NCBI GenBank assembly: GCA_032718475.1
Contig: JAUCBJ010004254.1
Location: forward strand, 18,784 to 82,783
Reading direction: 5' to 3'
Source: Nemertoderma westbladi
Taxonomy: Eukaryota; Xenacoelomorpha; Nemertodermatida; Nemertodermatidae
DNA length: 64,000 nt
The position numbers and the translations under genes were made by a program. Shown here piece by piece: positions 23,749 to 34,627 of this stretch (the first letter of the stretch is position 1; every line of letters begins with the position of its first letter). A model generated the notes under the pieces. It made no database searches. It was not told where the DNA came from and was given only the letters and a program-made list of their open reading frames with translations.

Positions 23749-23788
23749 CGAACGGATTTCGCGTACAGGCGTAGCTCTGTAGCTACCG

Positions 23789-24478
23789 ATGGCTAACGAC
23801 CTCAACGCGGTCGCCATCAAACTGCCCCCGTTCTGGACGGAAAACCCATCCGTCTGGTTCGCGCAGGTGGAGGCCCAGTTCCAACTCCGGAGGATTGTCG
23901 ACGACTCGACAAAGTACTATCACGTCGTCGCCTCTCTCGACCAGCCGACCGCCGCTCGCCTCCTCGACACACTCACCGCTCCGCCTACAGATGGGAAGTA
24001 CGAGGGACTGAAGGCGAGGCTCCTCGGGACTTTCGCCCTGAGTCGACGGGAGCGCGCTGCGAGACTCCTCCATATGCGTGGGCTGGGCGACCGCAAGCCG
24101 TCCGAACTCATGGACGAGATGCTGGGGCTCCTCACCGGGCACACGCCGTGTTTGCTGTTCGAGCAACTCTTCCTCGAACAGCTCCCCGAGGACATTCGGC
24201 TACAAATCTCCAACGACTCTTTCGAGGACCCCCGCGCCCTGGCTGCGACCGCCGACGTTCTTTGGTTGGCCAAACGCCAGGGACAATCCCAACTGGCCGG
24301 CGTGAACAGGGGGATGACAAACTCGCGTCGCCCCAGGGACTCCTCCACAAACTCCTCCGGCACTGCTCAGCCTGACACCAAAAGCGTGTGTTACTACCAC
24401 GCTCGGTTCGGTAGCGCTGCCAAGCAGTGCAAGGCGCCGTGTTCCTTCCCGGGAAACGCCCCGACCAGCCGACGGTAG
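23789..24478 (+). CDS. Gypsy gag
   Basis: 229 codons from the ATG at 23789, the first after the leader. The N-terminal [20 protein letters not shown] is the usual start of a Gypsy capsid; the central part is helical ([18 protein letters not shown]). The C-terminus has a few Cys/His residues ([13 protein letters not shown]) reminiscent of a nucleocapsid zinc knuckle. The stop is at 24476-24478. The last 52 nt overlap pol in the -1 frame and contain a frameshift signal. Confidence 0.92.
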   Translation: MANDLNAVAIKLPPFWTENPSVWFAQVEAQFQLRRIVDDSTKYYHVVASLDQPTAARLLDTLTAPPTDGKYEGLKARLLGTFALSRRERAARLLHMRGLGDRKPSELMDEMLGLLTGHTPCLLFEQLFLEQLPEDIRLQISNDSFEDPRALAATADVLWLAKRQGQSQLAGVNRGMTNSRRPRDSSTNSSGTAQPDTKSVCYYHARFGSAAKQCKAPCSFPGNAPTSRR

Positions 24479-27400
24479 CCGCGGCGTCGACTGGTCGATA
24501 CAAACAGCGGGATAACCTCCTCTACCTCTGGGACCGGAACTCCGGGCGCCACTTCCTCGTGGACACCGGCGCCCAGGTGAGTGTGTTCCCCGCCAGCGGA
24601 TTCGACACCCGTTCCGGACGTACTGGGCCGCCGCTCCGCGCCGTCAACGGATCATCGATTCGTTCCTACGGGACGCGCTCTATCCCCCTGCGGTTCAACG
24701 ACCGGCGGACCCACTGGGACTTCGTCATCGCAGACGTCCCCCAACCGTTGCTTGGGGCTGATTTCCTCTGCGACCACGCCCTGATGGTTGACGTTAAGGG
24801 GCAGCAACTCATCGACATGGAAACTTTCCAGCCGATCCCCCTCCGTTGCTCCTCCTCCACCATCCCGGGAACCCATCCTCACCTCGCGTCGACCTCCGTG
24901 GACCGAGTTTACTCCGATCTCCTGGCGGAGTTCTCCTCCATCACAACGCCGACCTTCTCGGACTCGTCTACTCGCCACGGCGTGGAGCATTACATCCCGA
25001 CCGCCGGTCGCCCCGTCCACGCCCGCGCTCGACGACTCCCGCCGGATAAACTCGAGATCGCGCGGGCGGAGTTCAGCAAGATGGAGGAGATGGGGATTAT
25101 TCGCCGTTCGAATAGTCCCTGGTCGTCTCCCCTCCATATGGCGCCCAAGCCGGCCGGGGGTTGGCGCCCCTGCGGGGACTACCGTCTCCTCAACGACGCC
25201 ACGACCCCCGATCGCTACCCAGTCCCGCACATCCAGGACTTCTCGGCGCGTCTCGCCGGGGCCACGATCTTCTCTAAGGTCGACCTGGTGCGGGGCTACC
25301 ACCAGATCCCCGTGGCCCCCGGCGACGTTCCCAAGACCGCCGTTATCACTCCGTTCGGACTCTTCGAGTTTGTCCGGATGCCGTTCGGCCTCAAGAACGC
25401 CGCCCAGGCCTTCCAGCGCCTGATGGACTCCGTCTGCGCTGGGTTGGACTTCCTCTTCGCGTACCTGGACGACATTCTCATCGCAAGCGCGACCCCCGAG
25501 GAACACCTCGTCCACCTCCGCCAACTCTTCCAACGACTCCAGGACAACGGCCTCGTCGTCAACCTGGCGAAGTGCGAGTTCGGGGAGGCGGAGATCCAGT
25601 TCCTCGGACACATCGTCAACGAGTCCGGAGTCCATCCGCTCCCGGACAAAGTGGAAGCCGTCCGCTCCTTCCCTCGTCCAACCACCACTAAAGGGTTGCG
25701 GGAATTTATCGGTATGGTAACGTTTTACCACCGATTTATTCCCGCAGCTGCTGCCACCATGCAGCCCCTTTATGCCGCCGTCGCCACCAAGGTTAAGGAC
25801 GTCGACTGGACTCCCGAACTCACCGCCGCTTTCGAGTCCTCCAAGCGGGCCCTCGCGGACGCCACCATGCTCGTCCACCCCCGCCACGACGCCCCAACCT
25901 CCATCACCACCGACGCCTCCGACTCCGCAGTCGGCGCGGCCCTCGAGCAGTGGTCCGATGGGAAGTGGCGGCCGCTCGCCTTCTTCAGCCGCCAACTCCG
26001 CCCTCCGGAACAGAAGTACAGCGCCTACGACCGCGAACTCCTCGGCCTGTACCTCGCGGTCCGCCACTTCCGGTATTTCCTAGAGGGCCGTCCGTTTGTG
26101 GCCTATACGGACCACAAACCGCTGACCCACGCGTTCGCCAAGGTCACTGACCCCTGGTCTCCCCGTCAACAGCGCCACCTGGCGTACATATCTGAGTTCA
26201 CCACCAATGTACGTCATGTTGACGGGAAGGACAACCAGGTCGCGGAGGCCCTCTCTCGCAGCTTCGTGGGCCATCTGTCGACCCAACTCGGGGTCGACTA
26301 TAAGGCCATGTCGGCCGCCCAACGGGAGGACGACGAACTACAGGCCTTCCGGGCAAACCCTGGTAGCCTCGATCTACGTGACGTCACACTCGCGGACGAT
26401 GACGTCACGCTCCTCTGTGACGTCTCTACGGGCCGACCTCGGCCGATAGTCCCCAGCACGTGGCGCCGCCACATGTTCGATGTGGTACATTTGCTGTCCC
26501 ACCCATCAATCCGCTCCACTAGGAAACTCCTCTCCGAGCGTTTCGTCTGGCACGGCCTGTCCAAACAAGTGACGAGCTGGGCCAAGGCTTGCGTCGCCTG
26601 CCAGACCTCTAAGGTTCAACGCCATATAAAGGCCCCCCTCGAGACATTCTCTGTTCCTCGACGCCGGTTCGACCATGTCAACGTCGACCTGGTAGGGCCC
26701 CTCCCTCCATCCAGAGGCTCCACCTACCTGTTTACGATCGTCGACCGGACTACTCGTTGGCCCGAGGCCATCCCGCTCGCCGACTCCACAACCGAGAGCT
26801 GCGCCCGCGCTCTCGTCGCCCACTGGATCGCCCGGTTCGGCGTACCGGTCGAACTATCCTCCGACCGCGGCAGTCAGTTCACCTCGGAGTTGTGGGCCGA
26901 CGTCAACAGACTCTTCGGCACCAAATTCCACCGGACGACGGCCTACCATCCGCAGGCAAACGGCCTGGTGGAACGGTTCCACCGTTCCCTCAAGGCCTCC
27001 CTTAGAGCCCGACTAACTGGACCAAACTGGGTCGACGAACTGCCATGGGCCCTTCTGGGCTACCGGACCGCCCCCAAAGAGGACCTCCACTGCTCGTCGG
27101 CCGAGCTGGTCTACGGCGAGCCACTGACGGTGCCTGGCGACTTCGTTGCCTCGCCAACCGACCCTCCGAACTCGACAGCTTTCCTCCCGGGCCTCCACAA
27201 CCACGCACGGCAGTTCATGCCCACACCAACCTCCCGTCATGGCCAACCCAACTCGTCAGTGCCGTCACAACTAACAACCAGTGACTATGTCTTTTTACGT
27301 ACTGATGCTCACCGCGCTCCCTTACAGCGGCCCTACACCGGGCCGTACAAGGTCGTACAGCGCGGCTCAAAGACGTTCGTCATCGAGGTGGGCGGGCGTC

Positions 27401-27690
27401 AGGAGACCGTCTCCATCGACAGACTCAAACCGGCCCACCTCGCTATCGATGAACCCGTCATTGTGGCCATCCCACCGCGCCGTGGTCGACCACCTACAGT
27501 GACACCCCCGGACCTCCCTCCCCCCAGGCCCCAGTCTGCCAGTCCCTGCAATTCACCCGAACCACCGCAAACTACCATAGCAACTCGAAGTGGGCGGGCC
27601 ATCCGGACTATTTTTATTAATTCAGGTTCTGGGGGGAGCCATGTAGTGGCCATATATATATTAGGGGTCATCGAACCTGAATTGAACTAA
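24427..27690 (+). CDS. Gypsy pol: protease, RT, RNase H, integrase
   Basis: 1087 codons, entered by -1 frameshifting (the first codon listed is GTG; there is no suitable ATG). Protease [10 protein letters not shown] at about residue 43. RT with YLDD at about 345. RNase H with [14 protein letters not shown] at about 494. Integrase zinc domain H...H...CVACQ (about 687-730) and catalytic D, D, E in VDLVGPLPP (~753), [10 protein letters not shown] (~812) and [10 protein letters not shown] (~848). A GPYKVV motif (GPY/F module) follows. There is no chromodomain. The frame continues 49 nt into the 3' LTR before its stop. All catalytic residues I can check are present. Confidence 0.95.
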   Translation: MQGAVFLPGKRPDQPTVAAASTGRYKQRDNLLYLWDRNSGRHFLVDTGAQVSVFPASGFDTRSGRTGPPLRAVNGSSIRSYGTRSIPLRFNDRRTHWDFVIADVPQPLLGADFLCDHALMVDVKGQQLIDMETFQPIPLRCSSSTIPGTHPHLASTSVDRVYSDLLAEFSSITTPTFSDSSTRHGVEHYIPTAGRPVHARARRLPPDKLEIARAEFSKMEEMGIIRRSNSPWSSPLHMAPKPAGGWRPCGDYRLLNDATTPDRYPVPHIQDFSARLAGATIFSKVDLVRGYHQIPVAPGDVPKTAVITPFGLFEFVRMPFGLKNAAQAFQRLMDSVCAGLDFLFAYLDDILIASATPEEHLVHLRQLFQRLQDNGLVVNLAKCEFGEAEIQFLGHIVNESGVHPLPDKVEAVRSFPRPTTTKGLREFIGMVTFYHRFIPAAAATMQPLYAAVATKVKDVDWTPELTAAFESSKRALADATMLVHPRHDAPTSITTDASDSAVGAALEQWSDGKWRPLAFFSRQLRPPEQKYSAYDRELLGLYLAVRHFRYFLEGRPFVAYTDHKPLTHAFAKVTDPWSPRQQRHLAYISEFTTNVRHVDGKDNQVAEALSRSFVGHLSTQLGVDYKAMSAAQREDDELQAFRANPGSLDLRDVTLADDDVTLLCDVSTGRPRPIVPSTWRRHMFDVVHLLSHPSIRSTRKLLSERFVWHGLSKQVTSWAKACVACQTSKVQRHIKAPLETFSVPRRRFDHVNVDLVGPLPPSRGSTYLFTIVDRTTRWPEAIPLADSTTESCARALVAHWIARFGVPVELSSDRGSQFTSELWADVNRLFGTKFHRTTAYHPQANGLVERFHRSLKASLRARLTGPNWVDELPWALLGYRTAPKEDLHCSSAELVYGEPLTVPGDFVASPTDPPNSTAFLPGLHNHARQFMPTPTSRHGQPNSSVPSQLTTSDYVFLRTDAHRAPLQRPYTGPYKVVQRGSKTFVIEVGGRQETVSIDRLKPAHLAIDEPVIVAIPPRRGRPPTVTPPDLPPPRPQSASPCNSPEPPQTTIATRSGRAIRTIFINSGSGGSHVVAIYILGVIEPELN
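24451..24496 (+). promoter_or_regulatory. Programmed -1 frameshift signal between gag and pol
   Basis: The heptamer GGGAAAC (24451-24457) sits in gag phase as G-GGA-AAC, a canonical X-XXY-YYZ slippery site. After a 5-nt spacer, GACCAGCCGACG (24463-24474) can pair with CGTCGACTGGTC (24485-24496) in a 12-bp stem with one mismatch and a 10-nt loop. Pol is open in exactly the -1 frame and has no ATG near its start, so gag-pol fusion by -1 shifting fits. Confidence 0.85.
27626..27641 (+). promoter_or_regulatory. Gypsy polypurine tract
   Basis: The purine-rich TCTGGGGGGAGCCA ends directly at the 3' LTR (27642), the expected place for plus-strand priming. It also lies within the pol reading frame. 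Confidence 0.6.
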
Positions 27691-27873
27691 TACTGTTGTA
27701 CCTTACTGCAGTATGCACCCATGACTGTGCACTGTATCAACTTTCAGTTTCATGAAAACTATTGTTACAGTCAGACAGCAGTACCTAGTCATTACTAATA
27801 CTGGTTTTACTTACTGCTGTACTGACTCATGTAGGGCCTAAATATTAAACGTTGAGAGACTACGCTCTCCACA
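27642..27873 (+). repeat. Gypsy 3' LTR
   Basis: 232 bp, identical by eye to 23498-23729. The first 49 bp also encode the end of pol. Confidence 0.95.
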
Positions 27874-28571
27874 GCACCACATTTTGCACCCACTTCCGAA
27901 AAATACAAGTTTGAGATGTCTAGTTCGATAATTATATATTCCATTGAATTCAGAACAGCCATAAACTTCTAAAATGCAAGAAATAAATTTTCACAAGCAA
28001 TTTTATCTATTGAATGGATTTTTAAAATTTCGTGCTAGCACCAAAATTTGCACACAGCACCGAAAAATACAAGTTTGATACGCTTGGTGCAACTCGTATA
28101 TATTTTATCGAAACCAGAACACCAAAAAACCCCAATTGCGTAAAAAACAAGTTTCAAACAATCCAATTTACAAAATTGACATATTTTAAAATTTGGTGCT
28201 GGCACCAAAATTTGGCACCCGCCGAAAAAAACAAGTTTGAAATTTCTAAGTCAATTTATATGAATTCCATCCAATTGCGAACACCAAAAAACCGGTGTAA
28301 ATCAAAAATAGAGATGTTACAATTAATATTTAATGAAATGTAATTTTCAAAATACGTCTCAAAAAAGTGCCAAAAGTAGGGTTAAAAAATGGTGCTATAA
28401 CTCGAAAATTACCCAATATTTTTATAACGGTTTTCACTACTAGGAAGACAATAGATTTTTAGGAAAAGTCATAAAATTTCAGATTCCCAACTGCGTTTGT
28501 TTCAGAATTATAATAAAAAAACCACGGGGGGGGGGGTCGTATTGACCCCCCCCCGGGTTTAATAGGGTTAA

Positions 28572-29106
28572 ACCAGGACGTAAATAACTCGTGAGTTTGA
28601 ACATTTTCAACAGGGCAACTGTACCATTATTGCATTGTATGCATCTGGATTTGCCTTCACGTAAAAACCATACTGGCGCATACACTTAATAATGTATTCA
28701 GCAATAATTATCAGAAGCTCTGATGGTGAAGCCGAAGATACATATTATAGAGGCAAAATTCTACAAGCCACAGTTAGCCAATGGGAGTGGTTTATGGGAC
28801 CAGGACAACGGTTTGCAAGGGATTACGAACATAATTATTGTCTAACAGCTGCACAAATATCACACAAGTAGTTTTGATCTGTGCTTGTTTTTAGATCCTT
28901 AAAAATCTTCTTAGAAAGCTTCTGGAAGTTCTGGCGAATCAATGACTCTGTAGTTACCTTTACGGTGAATACCGTAGGATAGAGGCCAAACAACCTATAA
29001 ATTTATTAAAATGAACCCATCCATCCATGGAAGATTATATATAGAGTACACACAACAAAGTCAAATATGAATGTGTACACATTTATTTGGGTTACCATGT
29101 ATAATA
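28572..29106. other. Spacer between TTAA element B and LINE-A
   Basis: AT-rich, with the 59-codon frame at 28692-28871. It ends with the LINE-A target sequence TACCATGTATAATA at 29093-29106. Nothing else recognised. Confidence 0.4.
28692..28871 (+). CDS. Short 59-codon ORF, unrecognised
   Basis: ATG at 28692, TAG at 28869-28871. The composition is protein-like rather than low-complexity (RSSDGEAEDTYYRGKILQ; QWEWFMGPGQRFARDYEHN). No signal peptide and no known motif. It could be an exon remnant or chance. Reported for completeness. Confidence 0.2.
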   Translation: MYSAIIIRSSDGEAEDTYYRGKILQATVSQWEWFMGPGQRFARDYEHNYCLTAAQISHK

Positions 29107-30716
29107 CCAACCAACGGCGACCTACTGCGAAGACGCTTGTAGGAGTTGCGACCACAAGCGGTTTACCCCCGCAACTGAAAGATATGAGTATGAGAACCCT
29201 CCAGGAGAAATACCGGCTCGGTCGTCGCCCGGGTCAACAAGGACCGCGTCCCTCAGTGGTACACCAGGCTGGGGTCGATAAATTGGCTACTGGAACAGAA
29301 GACAGAGAAGAAAGAAGAACCAACCTGTTGAAATGTAAAAAGACACTAAAGATTGCTACAATGAACGCACGCACGCTGAAAGCACAGAGCAAACAGGGTG
29401 ACATGGTCGCTCTGGCAATGTAATATAACATCGACATCATCTGCATCCAAGAACATCGGATTTGTCATGAAGACACTGCCATGAAGTACAATGACATTGG
29501 AAATGGATGGACGTTAGTAACAAGCTCAGCAGTAAGAAACTCGGCCAATGCATCAATTGGTGGAGTAGGAATTCTGCTAAGCCCATTTGCACTTAAGACC
29601 CTAAACAACATCGAATCTATAAATTCCAGGGTTATGATCGCAACATTTGATGGGAATCCCAAGACAACAGTTATATGTTGCTACAGTCCAACCAATGCAT
29701 CAGATCCAGAACAAGCAGTCAAGTTTTATGAAGAACTGACTGGACTTATTAAGGACATCCCGAAACACAATGTTAAAGTCATTGCTGGTGACCTGAATGC
29801 GCAAATTGGCCCAGAAGACATCAAGGGTTACACCTATAACACCAGTTCTAACAGAAATGGGTACTTACTCTTAGACCTAATGGAAGAATGTGAATTGATA
29901 CCAACAAACAACACATTCGAAAAGAGTAAGGGGAAGCTATGGACCTTTCAATACCCTAATGGAACCAAAGCACAACTGGATTACATCCTTATAAACAAAA
30001 AGTGGAGAAATAGCATGATCAACTGCGAGGCATACAGCTCGTTCAACCTAATTGGTTCGGACCACAGAATTGTGACTGCAGAGATCAGACTCAGTTTGAG
30101 AGCCAGCAAACCCAGGACAAGCAAGCATATCAACTATGACTGGGAGAAACTCAGAACTGACAATGCTGTAAAGGATGCTTATACAGTAGAAGTTCAAAAC
30201 CGCTTTGAAGCACTTCAGTCAATGGATGAAGACCAATCCACCGATTCAATATACCAGAATATAATAACAGCCCACAAGGAATCAGCTAAGAGGCATATCC
30301 CCCAGAAACCTAAACGAAAACAGTATGTGCCATGGCAAAACTCTGAGGTTACTTGTAAGAGAGAAGATCTTAAGAATACAAAGTTAAAACCGAACAACCA
30401 ACAACCGAAAACATTAACAAGGTTGAGAAAGCGAAGGACGATCTTAAATTGGCCTACAACATCAGCCAGGAAAAGTACATACAGGATAAAACTGAAGCAA
30501 TTACAACAGCTCACATACAGCAACAATCAAGACTTACCTGGCAAACTTAAAATGAGGTATCTGGTCGGAAAAGTTGTGCAAAGGGGCGCCTCAAAGCCGA
30601 TAGTCCTGAAGAACGTGTTGGGAAGTGGAAAAATCACTTCAGCAACTTGCTTGGGCAGCCACCAAACATCGAGGTCAGCCCTACAAGGAAAATATATGAC
30701 AAGACACTACCTATAG
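29107..30716 (+). pseudogene. LINE-A endonuclease region
   Basis: One frame with a single in-frame TAA at 29421-29423. It contains IATMNART, CIQEHRI, ICCYSPTNA, VIAGDLNAQIGPED, AQLDYILINKKW and GSDHRIV, the conserved apurinic-type endonuclease motifs of LINEs (catalytic E, D, N, D, H). After about 30360 the coding shifts frame and becomes basic linker sequence. Confidence 0.85.
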
Positions 30717-31988
30717 AAACAGGGGACTTCACACCTGCCGAACTCCAAAGAAGCATTAAAAGCATGTCCAATAATAAAGCGAGTGGATTAGATGAAATCC
30801 CAGCGGAGGTATGGAAAACCGGAGTGCTAAATAGACCATTATTGAATGTTTGCAACCGGATGTTAAAAGGGGAAAAGCCACCACCAATTTGGACTAAAGG
30901 TCAACTAAAGCCTCTCCCCAAGAAAGGAGACCTCGGCATACCAACAAACTATCATTGGATCTGTCTGCTTGTGGTAGCTGCCAAAATATACAATAAAATG
31001 ATTCTATATAGGATTAGGCCTCACATAGAGAAACTACTGCGTAAGAGCCAAAACGGCCAAAACTGAGTTTTTCTCAATCCTAGCTGGCGTACTGCAAGGT
31101 GACACATTAGCACCATTACTATTTGTAATTGTGCTGGATTACGCAATGAGGACGGCCACAAAGGGTGAAGATCTGGGATTCACACTTCAAGAACGCAGAA
31201 GTAGTAGATATCCGGCAACTACAATCACAGACACCGACTTTGCGGATGACATCGCCCTGCTCTCTAATACGCTAGCAGATGCACAGCTTCTACTAAATAA
31301 AGTGGAGAGGGCTGCTAAGGAGGTTGGATTGCATATAAAGGCTACCAAGACCGAATTCATGACCTTTAATGTTGATGGAAACTTGACAACCATTGATAAT
31401 AATCAACTAAGGGAGGTAGATGACTTCCAGTACCTTGGATCGTGGATAGAGAGTAGCAAAAAGGACATAGAAGTTAGGAAAGCAAAGGCTTGGGTAGCTC
31501 TATCAAAAATGGATACCATCTGGAAATCAGATCTCTCCAGGCACCTGAAGACCAAGTTCTTTCGAGCCACAGTGGAAAGTTTATTTTTATACGGGGGTGA
31601 GACCTGGACACTGACTAAATCACTTGAACAACGAATTGATGGTTGCTACACAAGACTACTAAGGGCAGCCCTAAACATCAGCTGGAGACAACACATGACA
31701 AACGCCGAGCTTTATGGTACAATACCACCTGTATCAACCACCCTCCGCGAACGCAGATTAAGATTCAGTGGGCACTGCTGGCGAAGTAAAGACGAGGTCA
31801 TACCAGATCTACTTCTCTGGCAACCAACTTATGGAAAGCGTAGTCGTGGACGACCTGCCATAACATATATAGATCAACTTGAAAGGGATACTGAACTTGG
31901 GAGAAACGAAATTGCGACAACTATGGAGAATCGGGAAGCCTGGAAGGATCTCATTTCCACTGTCCGAGTTCGCTCGACCTAGTAGTAG
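30647..31988 (+). pseudogene. LINE-A reverse transcriptase region
   Basis: The first segment (30647-31066) has NKASGLDEIPAEVWK and LKPLPKKGDLGIPTNYHWI (RT motifs 0-2). An internal deletion near 31060-31075 removes the first catalytic aspartate region. The second segment, entered near 31075 with GVLQGDTLAPLLF, holds the DTDFADDIALLS catalytic core and the C-terminal thumb, ending in DLISTVRVRST just before the TAG-repeat tail. Inactive. Confidence 0.85.
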
Positions 31989-32002
31989 TAGTACCATGTA
32001 TA

Positions 32003-32322
32003 ATAATTTACCAATCAAGCAAACAGTCAGCCAAAGACGGTAGCGACCCTAAGGCTATACTCTTTCACAAGGCTATTACTATCCAAAGTTTTGCTAGTTT
32101 TTATTCAACTGGTCCTATTTTATAATGTAATGATGTAATTTATTGACAAATGAGAAAGGGCCTCAAAGCTATAACCAACAGATTGTAAGCCTGACACTCA
32201 ACCCAATCAAAATTATATATGATACAGAAAATAATAAATATATAATAAAAGTATTATATAATGCAGTGCTAATATGTGCTTTGTGTATGTTATCTGTGAT
32301 ACAGAAATAAATAATGATGGAT
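32003..32322. other. AT-rich spacer, 3' of the TRPM-like exons
   Basis: No ORF recognised. As the TRPM-like exons read leftwards, this would be their 3' flank; several plus-strand TTTATT sequences (AATAAA on minus) occur. Confidence 0.35.
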
Positions 32323-32786
32323 TTATATAGTCTTTGATTTAAATTTGACGTTAATCTGACTCTGACTTTTGTGTAACATTTGGGGTATTTGGGATAGTTT
32401 TCTCAGAATTACCTCCAGTGTCTCCCTATTCTGATTTTGGAAGGCTTGAATATCAGAACAGATACTGCTGATTCCAGTTTGCACTTCTTTAATATTTAAT
32501 TGAATACCTATTAATATTTTTTCAGTTTTATCCCAACCTGTATCTTTATGAGTTGGTGTTTTATTTAAATTCGGATCTAGAACTCTTTTTGACAAGGAAT
32601 CAAAACGGGAAGATATTTTCTGAACCCTCGAGGTTCGACAACTTGTGGTGGAATTGGGGCTGGTAGTGAAGTTATTAGATCATCCAATTTTTCAGTAATT
32701 CCTAACAGCTGGTTTGACAGATCACCGAAAAAACCAAACTCAGAATTAGTTCTTAAATATCCCATTTGTGTTTCAAATTCAAACAT
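32323..32786 (-). pseudogene. TRPM-like C-terminal tail coding sequence
   Basis: Two overlapping minus-strand frames (32786-32577 and 32595-32323). They contain FEFETQMGYLRTN, LLGITEKLDDLITSLPAP and EKILIGIQLNIKEVQTG, then SDIQAFQNQNRETLEVILRK. The helical heptad character fits the C-terminal coiled coil of TRPM subunits. Relative to the TRP-box exon upstream (ending 32803) the frame shifts, and it shifts again near 32590. Either small introns or two frameshift mutations are needed; I cannot see convincing splice sites. Listed as broken, with the alternative of real exons. Confidence 0.45.
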
Positions 32787-32802
32787 AGTCGTATCATAAA
32801 CT

Positions 32803-33262
32803 CTACTTATGCTTGAATCCTGCCATTGGTTTGTACTTTTCGTCTTTATTTGATATCAACTTCAGTTGTCGGTGTTTAATTATCCCGCATAATCGTAAAA
32901 AAGGGAGAATTAAACTCAATGGTGGGGCAAACAGAGGTTTTGAAAAATATTCTTCCATCAGATCATACCTTTGGAAGGACCAATACTCATCAGTATTGTC
33001 ATTAATAGCATCAAATGTATGGCTGAACATTGCAATTAATAAATTCAGTAGTAGAACATTTCTCAATCGCAAATATACAGCTAAAAAAATTAGTGGCCAA
33101 AATTTTGATTGTGGGCATCTCCGCATACCAGTTGCCATCGCTAATTCATAATTTGGCTCACAATTTACAGAATTATAATTGTCAAGAAATAAGGTGCCAT
33201 AGACTTGGAAATAGGAATGGTATAATAGAGATTCAGATAATTGGGTAGATAAAGGGTCTTCT
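32803..33262 (-). CDS. TRPM channel exon: pore loop, S6 and TRP box
   Basis: Minus strand, following a possible splice acceptor (AAATTAGCAG just right of 33262). It encodes the pore helix and filter region (ESLLYHSYFQVYGTLFLDNY), a turret with cysteines (NCEPNYEL, RRCPQ), S6 (LRNVLLLNLLIAMFSHTFDA) and the TRP box (YWSFQRYDLMEEYF), which identifies TRPM. Residues after the box (SKPLFAPPLSLILPFLR) match the family too. The pore part repeats, with mostly synonymous changes, the pore sequence at the end of the large TRPM block (about 36590-36660). This exon could be the true downstream exon of that gene or the tail of a tandem paralogue. Confidence 0.8.
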
Positions 33263-33353
33263 TTCCTGCTAATTTAAATAAATGGTGATTACTGATGCAT
33301 TTCTCCCTTAACGGGCTTCTTCAGAGTAATTTAAAATTTAAAATAATAACACA

Positions 33354-33439
33354 CAACCGCAACCGGTATCTAGCTACAACTAAATAAGTATTAATCCATT
33401 AATACTTATTTAGTTGTAGCTAGATACCGGTTGCGGTTG
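33354..33439. repeat. Near-perfect 86-bp palindrome
   Basis: Left arm 33354-33395, starting CAACCGCAACCGGTATC and ending AAGTATTAAT. Right arm 33398-33439 is its exact reverse complement, with only CC between. Two 42-bp arms with a 2-nt loop would extrude as a cruciform or hairpin. Confidence 0.95.
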
Positions 33440-33800
33440 AAATTAACGCTGTTGAATTAAGTCATTTATGTAGATCAAAAACATTAGCGGTCCTAAGATT
33501 GATACCTGGGGAATACCGCATAATATAGGCAACACATTAGATTTACAACCAGGAATGGAAACATACTGACTACGGTTTGTTAAGTAGTTGTAAAATAAAT
33601 TGTGTGGAAAACCTCTTATGCCATATAGTTCAAATTTTTTAATAAATTTTTATGATTGAGCGTATCAAACGCTTTCTTTAGATCTACAAAAATAACTATA
33701 CTGGCATCTGAATTATCATGCGCAACGCGTAAATTTTCAACCACATTTAATAGAGCATCTGCTGTTTTGAGACCTGAAAATTTTAGTAAATATGATGTTA
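33440..33800 (-). pseudogene. CR1/L2-like LINE reverse transcriptase fragment
   Basis: Read on the minus strand from about 33790: SGLKTADALLNVVENLR, then IVIFVDLKKAFDTLNH (RT motif with the first catalytic Asp). Further on are IP-type residues and stops where GVPQGSILGPLLF would be. About 110 codons, broken by stops, not the same family as LINE-A/B. Confidence 0.65.
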
Positions 33801-34016
33801 ATAGGCCTATATTTGCGATAACTTTATAACGTTAAATTTATAGTAAAAGAAACGTCACTTAACACACATAAACAATAAAACACTGTACGACAAACAAAAA
33901 CTAACAGTGAGGTGGGGAGTGTGCATGTGCACGCATCGACTATGACGATTCCATCAATAAAAAAATAAAAACCAAATAAAACCTGAAAAAAACCAAATAA
34001 AACCTGAAAAAAAACA
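33801..34016. other. Short AT-rich spacer
   Basis: No feature recognised except two tandem copies of AAAACCTGAAAAAAACC (about 33980-34015). Confidence 0.3.
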
Positions 34017-34627
34017 CTAAAGCAGAAAAACGTAAAAAAAAGAATATTTAAATCTAATTTCTCTAAAAGACTCGGAATGTACAGCAAAGGACTCTTTGAT
34101 GCATGCAGCATTACCGACCTGGATACAAACCCCTAAACGATGACGGAAATGTTCAATCGATTTTTTGTTGCCAGATACCTGCTGTACACAGTGCCCTAGC
34201 TCACGGAGGAATGCTATCGTAGAGGTACCAAGACCCAGTGATTCGACAGCTACAGGTTGAATTATAAAATTATGTGAGAGTTCGCCGTATTTCATTTAGT
34301 TTCCTATCTTCAGCCACGTCTGCTACATTAGGACCATCTTGGAGTGCTGTTTGGGAGTAGGAGGGAGCCTAGCGGTGGACGCAGGTAAAGTCCCAAATAA
34401 GAGGCTTGCCTCTCACCCATGGGAGCATTGTGGCCCCGTCTGGTCTCTTAACATCACATCTGCACATTCAGACAGGTTCTAAGGTGCTAGAAATCTCTGC
34501 AGACGCAAGTGCCTCATGAATTGCATCATTCCCGAGCAGAACATTGGTGGCGGCTCTTAATGTGGTTGCAGGTGAAAGCATGTAGAGCTGATGAGCCTAT
34601 GGCAGCGCCACACATGCAAGGTTGTGG
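34017..34627 (-). pseudogene. Retroelement C-terminal fragment, second copy of the zinc/RLE family
   Basis: Minus strand, several frames. It starts CGAAIGSSALHAFTC near 34600, then a RPDG...MLPW segment near 34430 and LIWDFTC near 34400, followed by a recognisable tail in 34295-34017 (LGTSTIAFLRELGHCVQQV; RHRLGVCIQVGNAACI). Same order as 5945-6883 and 47955-48813. Multiple stops. The right end abuts LINE-B debris at 34628 without a recognisable element boundary, so the join is a rearrangement. Confidence 0.55.

Larger units (their letters stand above)
23498..27873 (+). mobile_element. Ty3/Gypsy LTR retrotransposon, apparently intact
   Basis: 4376 bp with 232-bp LTRs that I read as identical, flanked by GCAC at 23494-23497 and 27874-27877. 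It carries gag and pol with no internal stops. Pol order is protease, RT, RNase H, integrase, which defines Ty3/Gypsy. The internal region is strongly GC-rich beside AT-rich flanks. Identical LTRs and open frames indicate a very recent insertion, possibly still active. Confidence 0.95.
22622..28571 (+). mobile_element. TTAA-type element, copy B, split by the Gypsy element
   Basis: Starts TTAA-CCCTATTAGTATCGGG at 22622 and ends TTTAATAGGG-TTAA at 28571. Without the Gypsy insertion it is about 1570 bp, matching copy C (1582 bp). A poly-G run followed by TCATATTGACCCC lies near the left end; CACGG, another G run and TCGTATTGACCC lie near the right end. Internal ~164-bp units start with the TTTGGTGCTAGCACCAAA palindrome. 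Interrupted at 23498-27873, with GCAC duplicated at the junctions. Confidence 0.85.
29107..31988 (+). mobile_element. LINE-A: RTE-like non-LTR retrotransposon, decayed
   Basis: Flanked by TACCATGTATAATA at 29093-29106 and 31989-32002, a 14-bp target duplication. It ends in a TAG-repeat tail (CCTAGTAGTAG). Endonuclease and reverse transcriptase domains are in order on the plus strand but carry stops and frame changes. The RTE-like label rests on the single EN-RT polyprotein, the GVLQGDTLAP form of the RT motif and the microsatellite tail; the exact clade is not settled. Confidence 0.85.

Noticed and set aside
24652-26067. 471-codon open frame on the minus strand
   Set aside because: It is antisense to Gypsy pol. 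The strong G/C third-position bias of pol leaves the reverse strand free of stops; the translated composition (runs of Gly, Glu and Val) is not protein-like.
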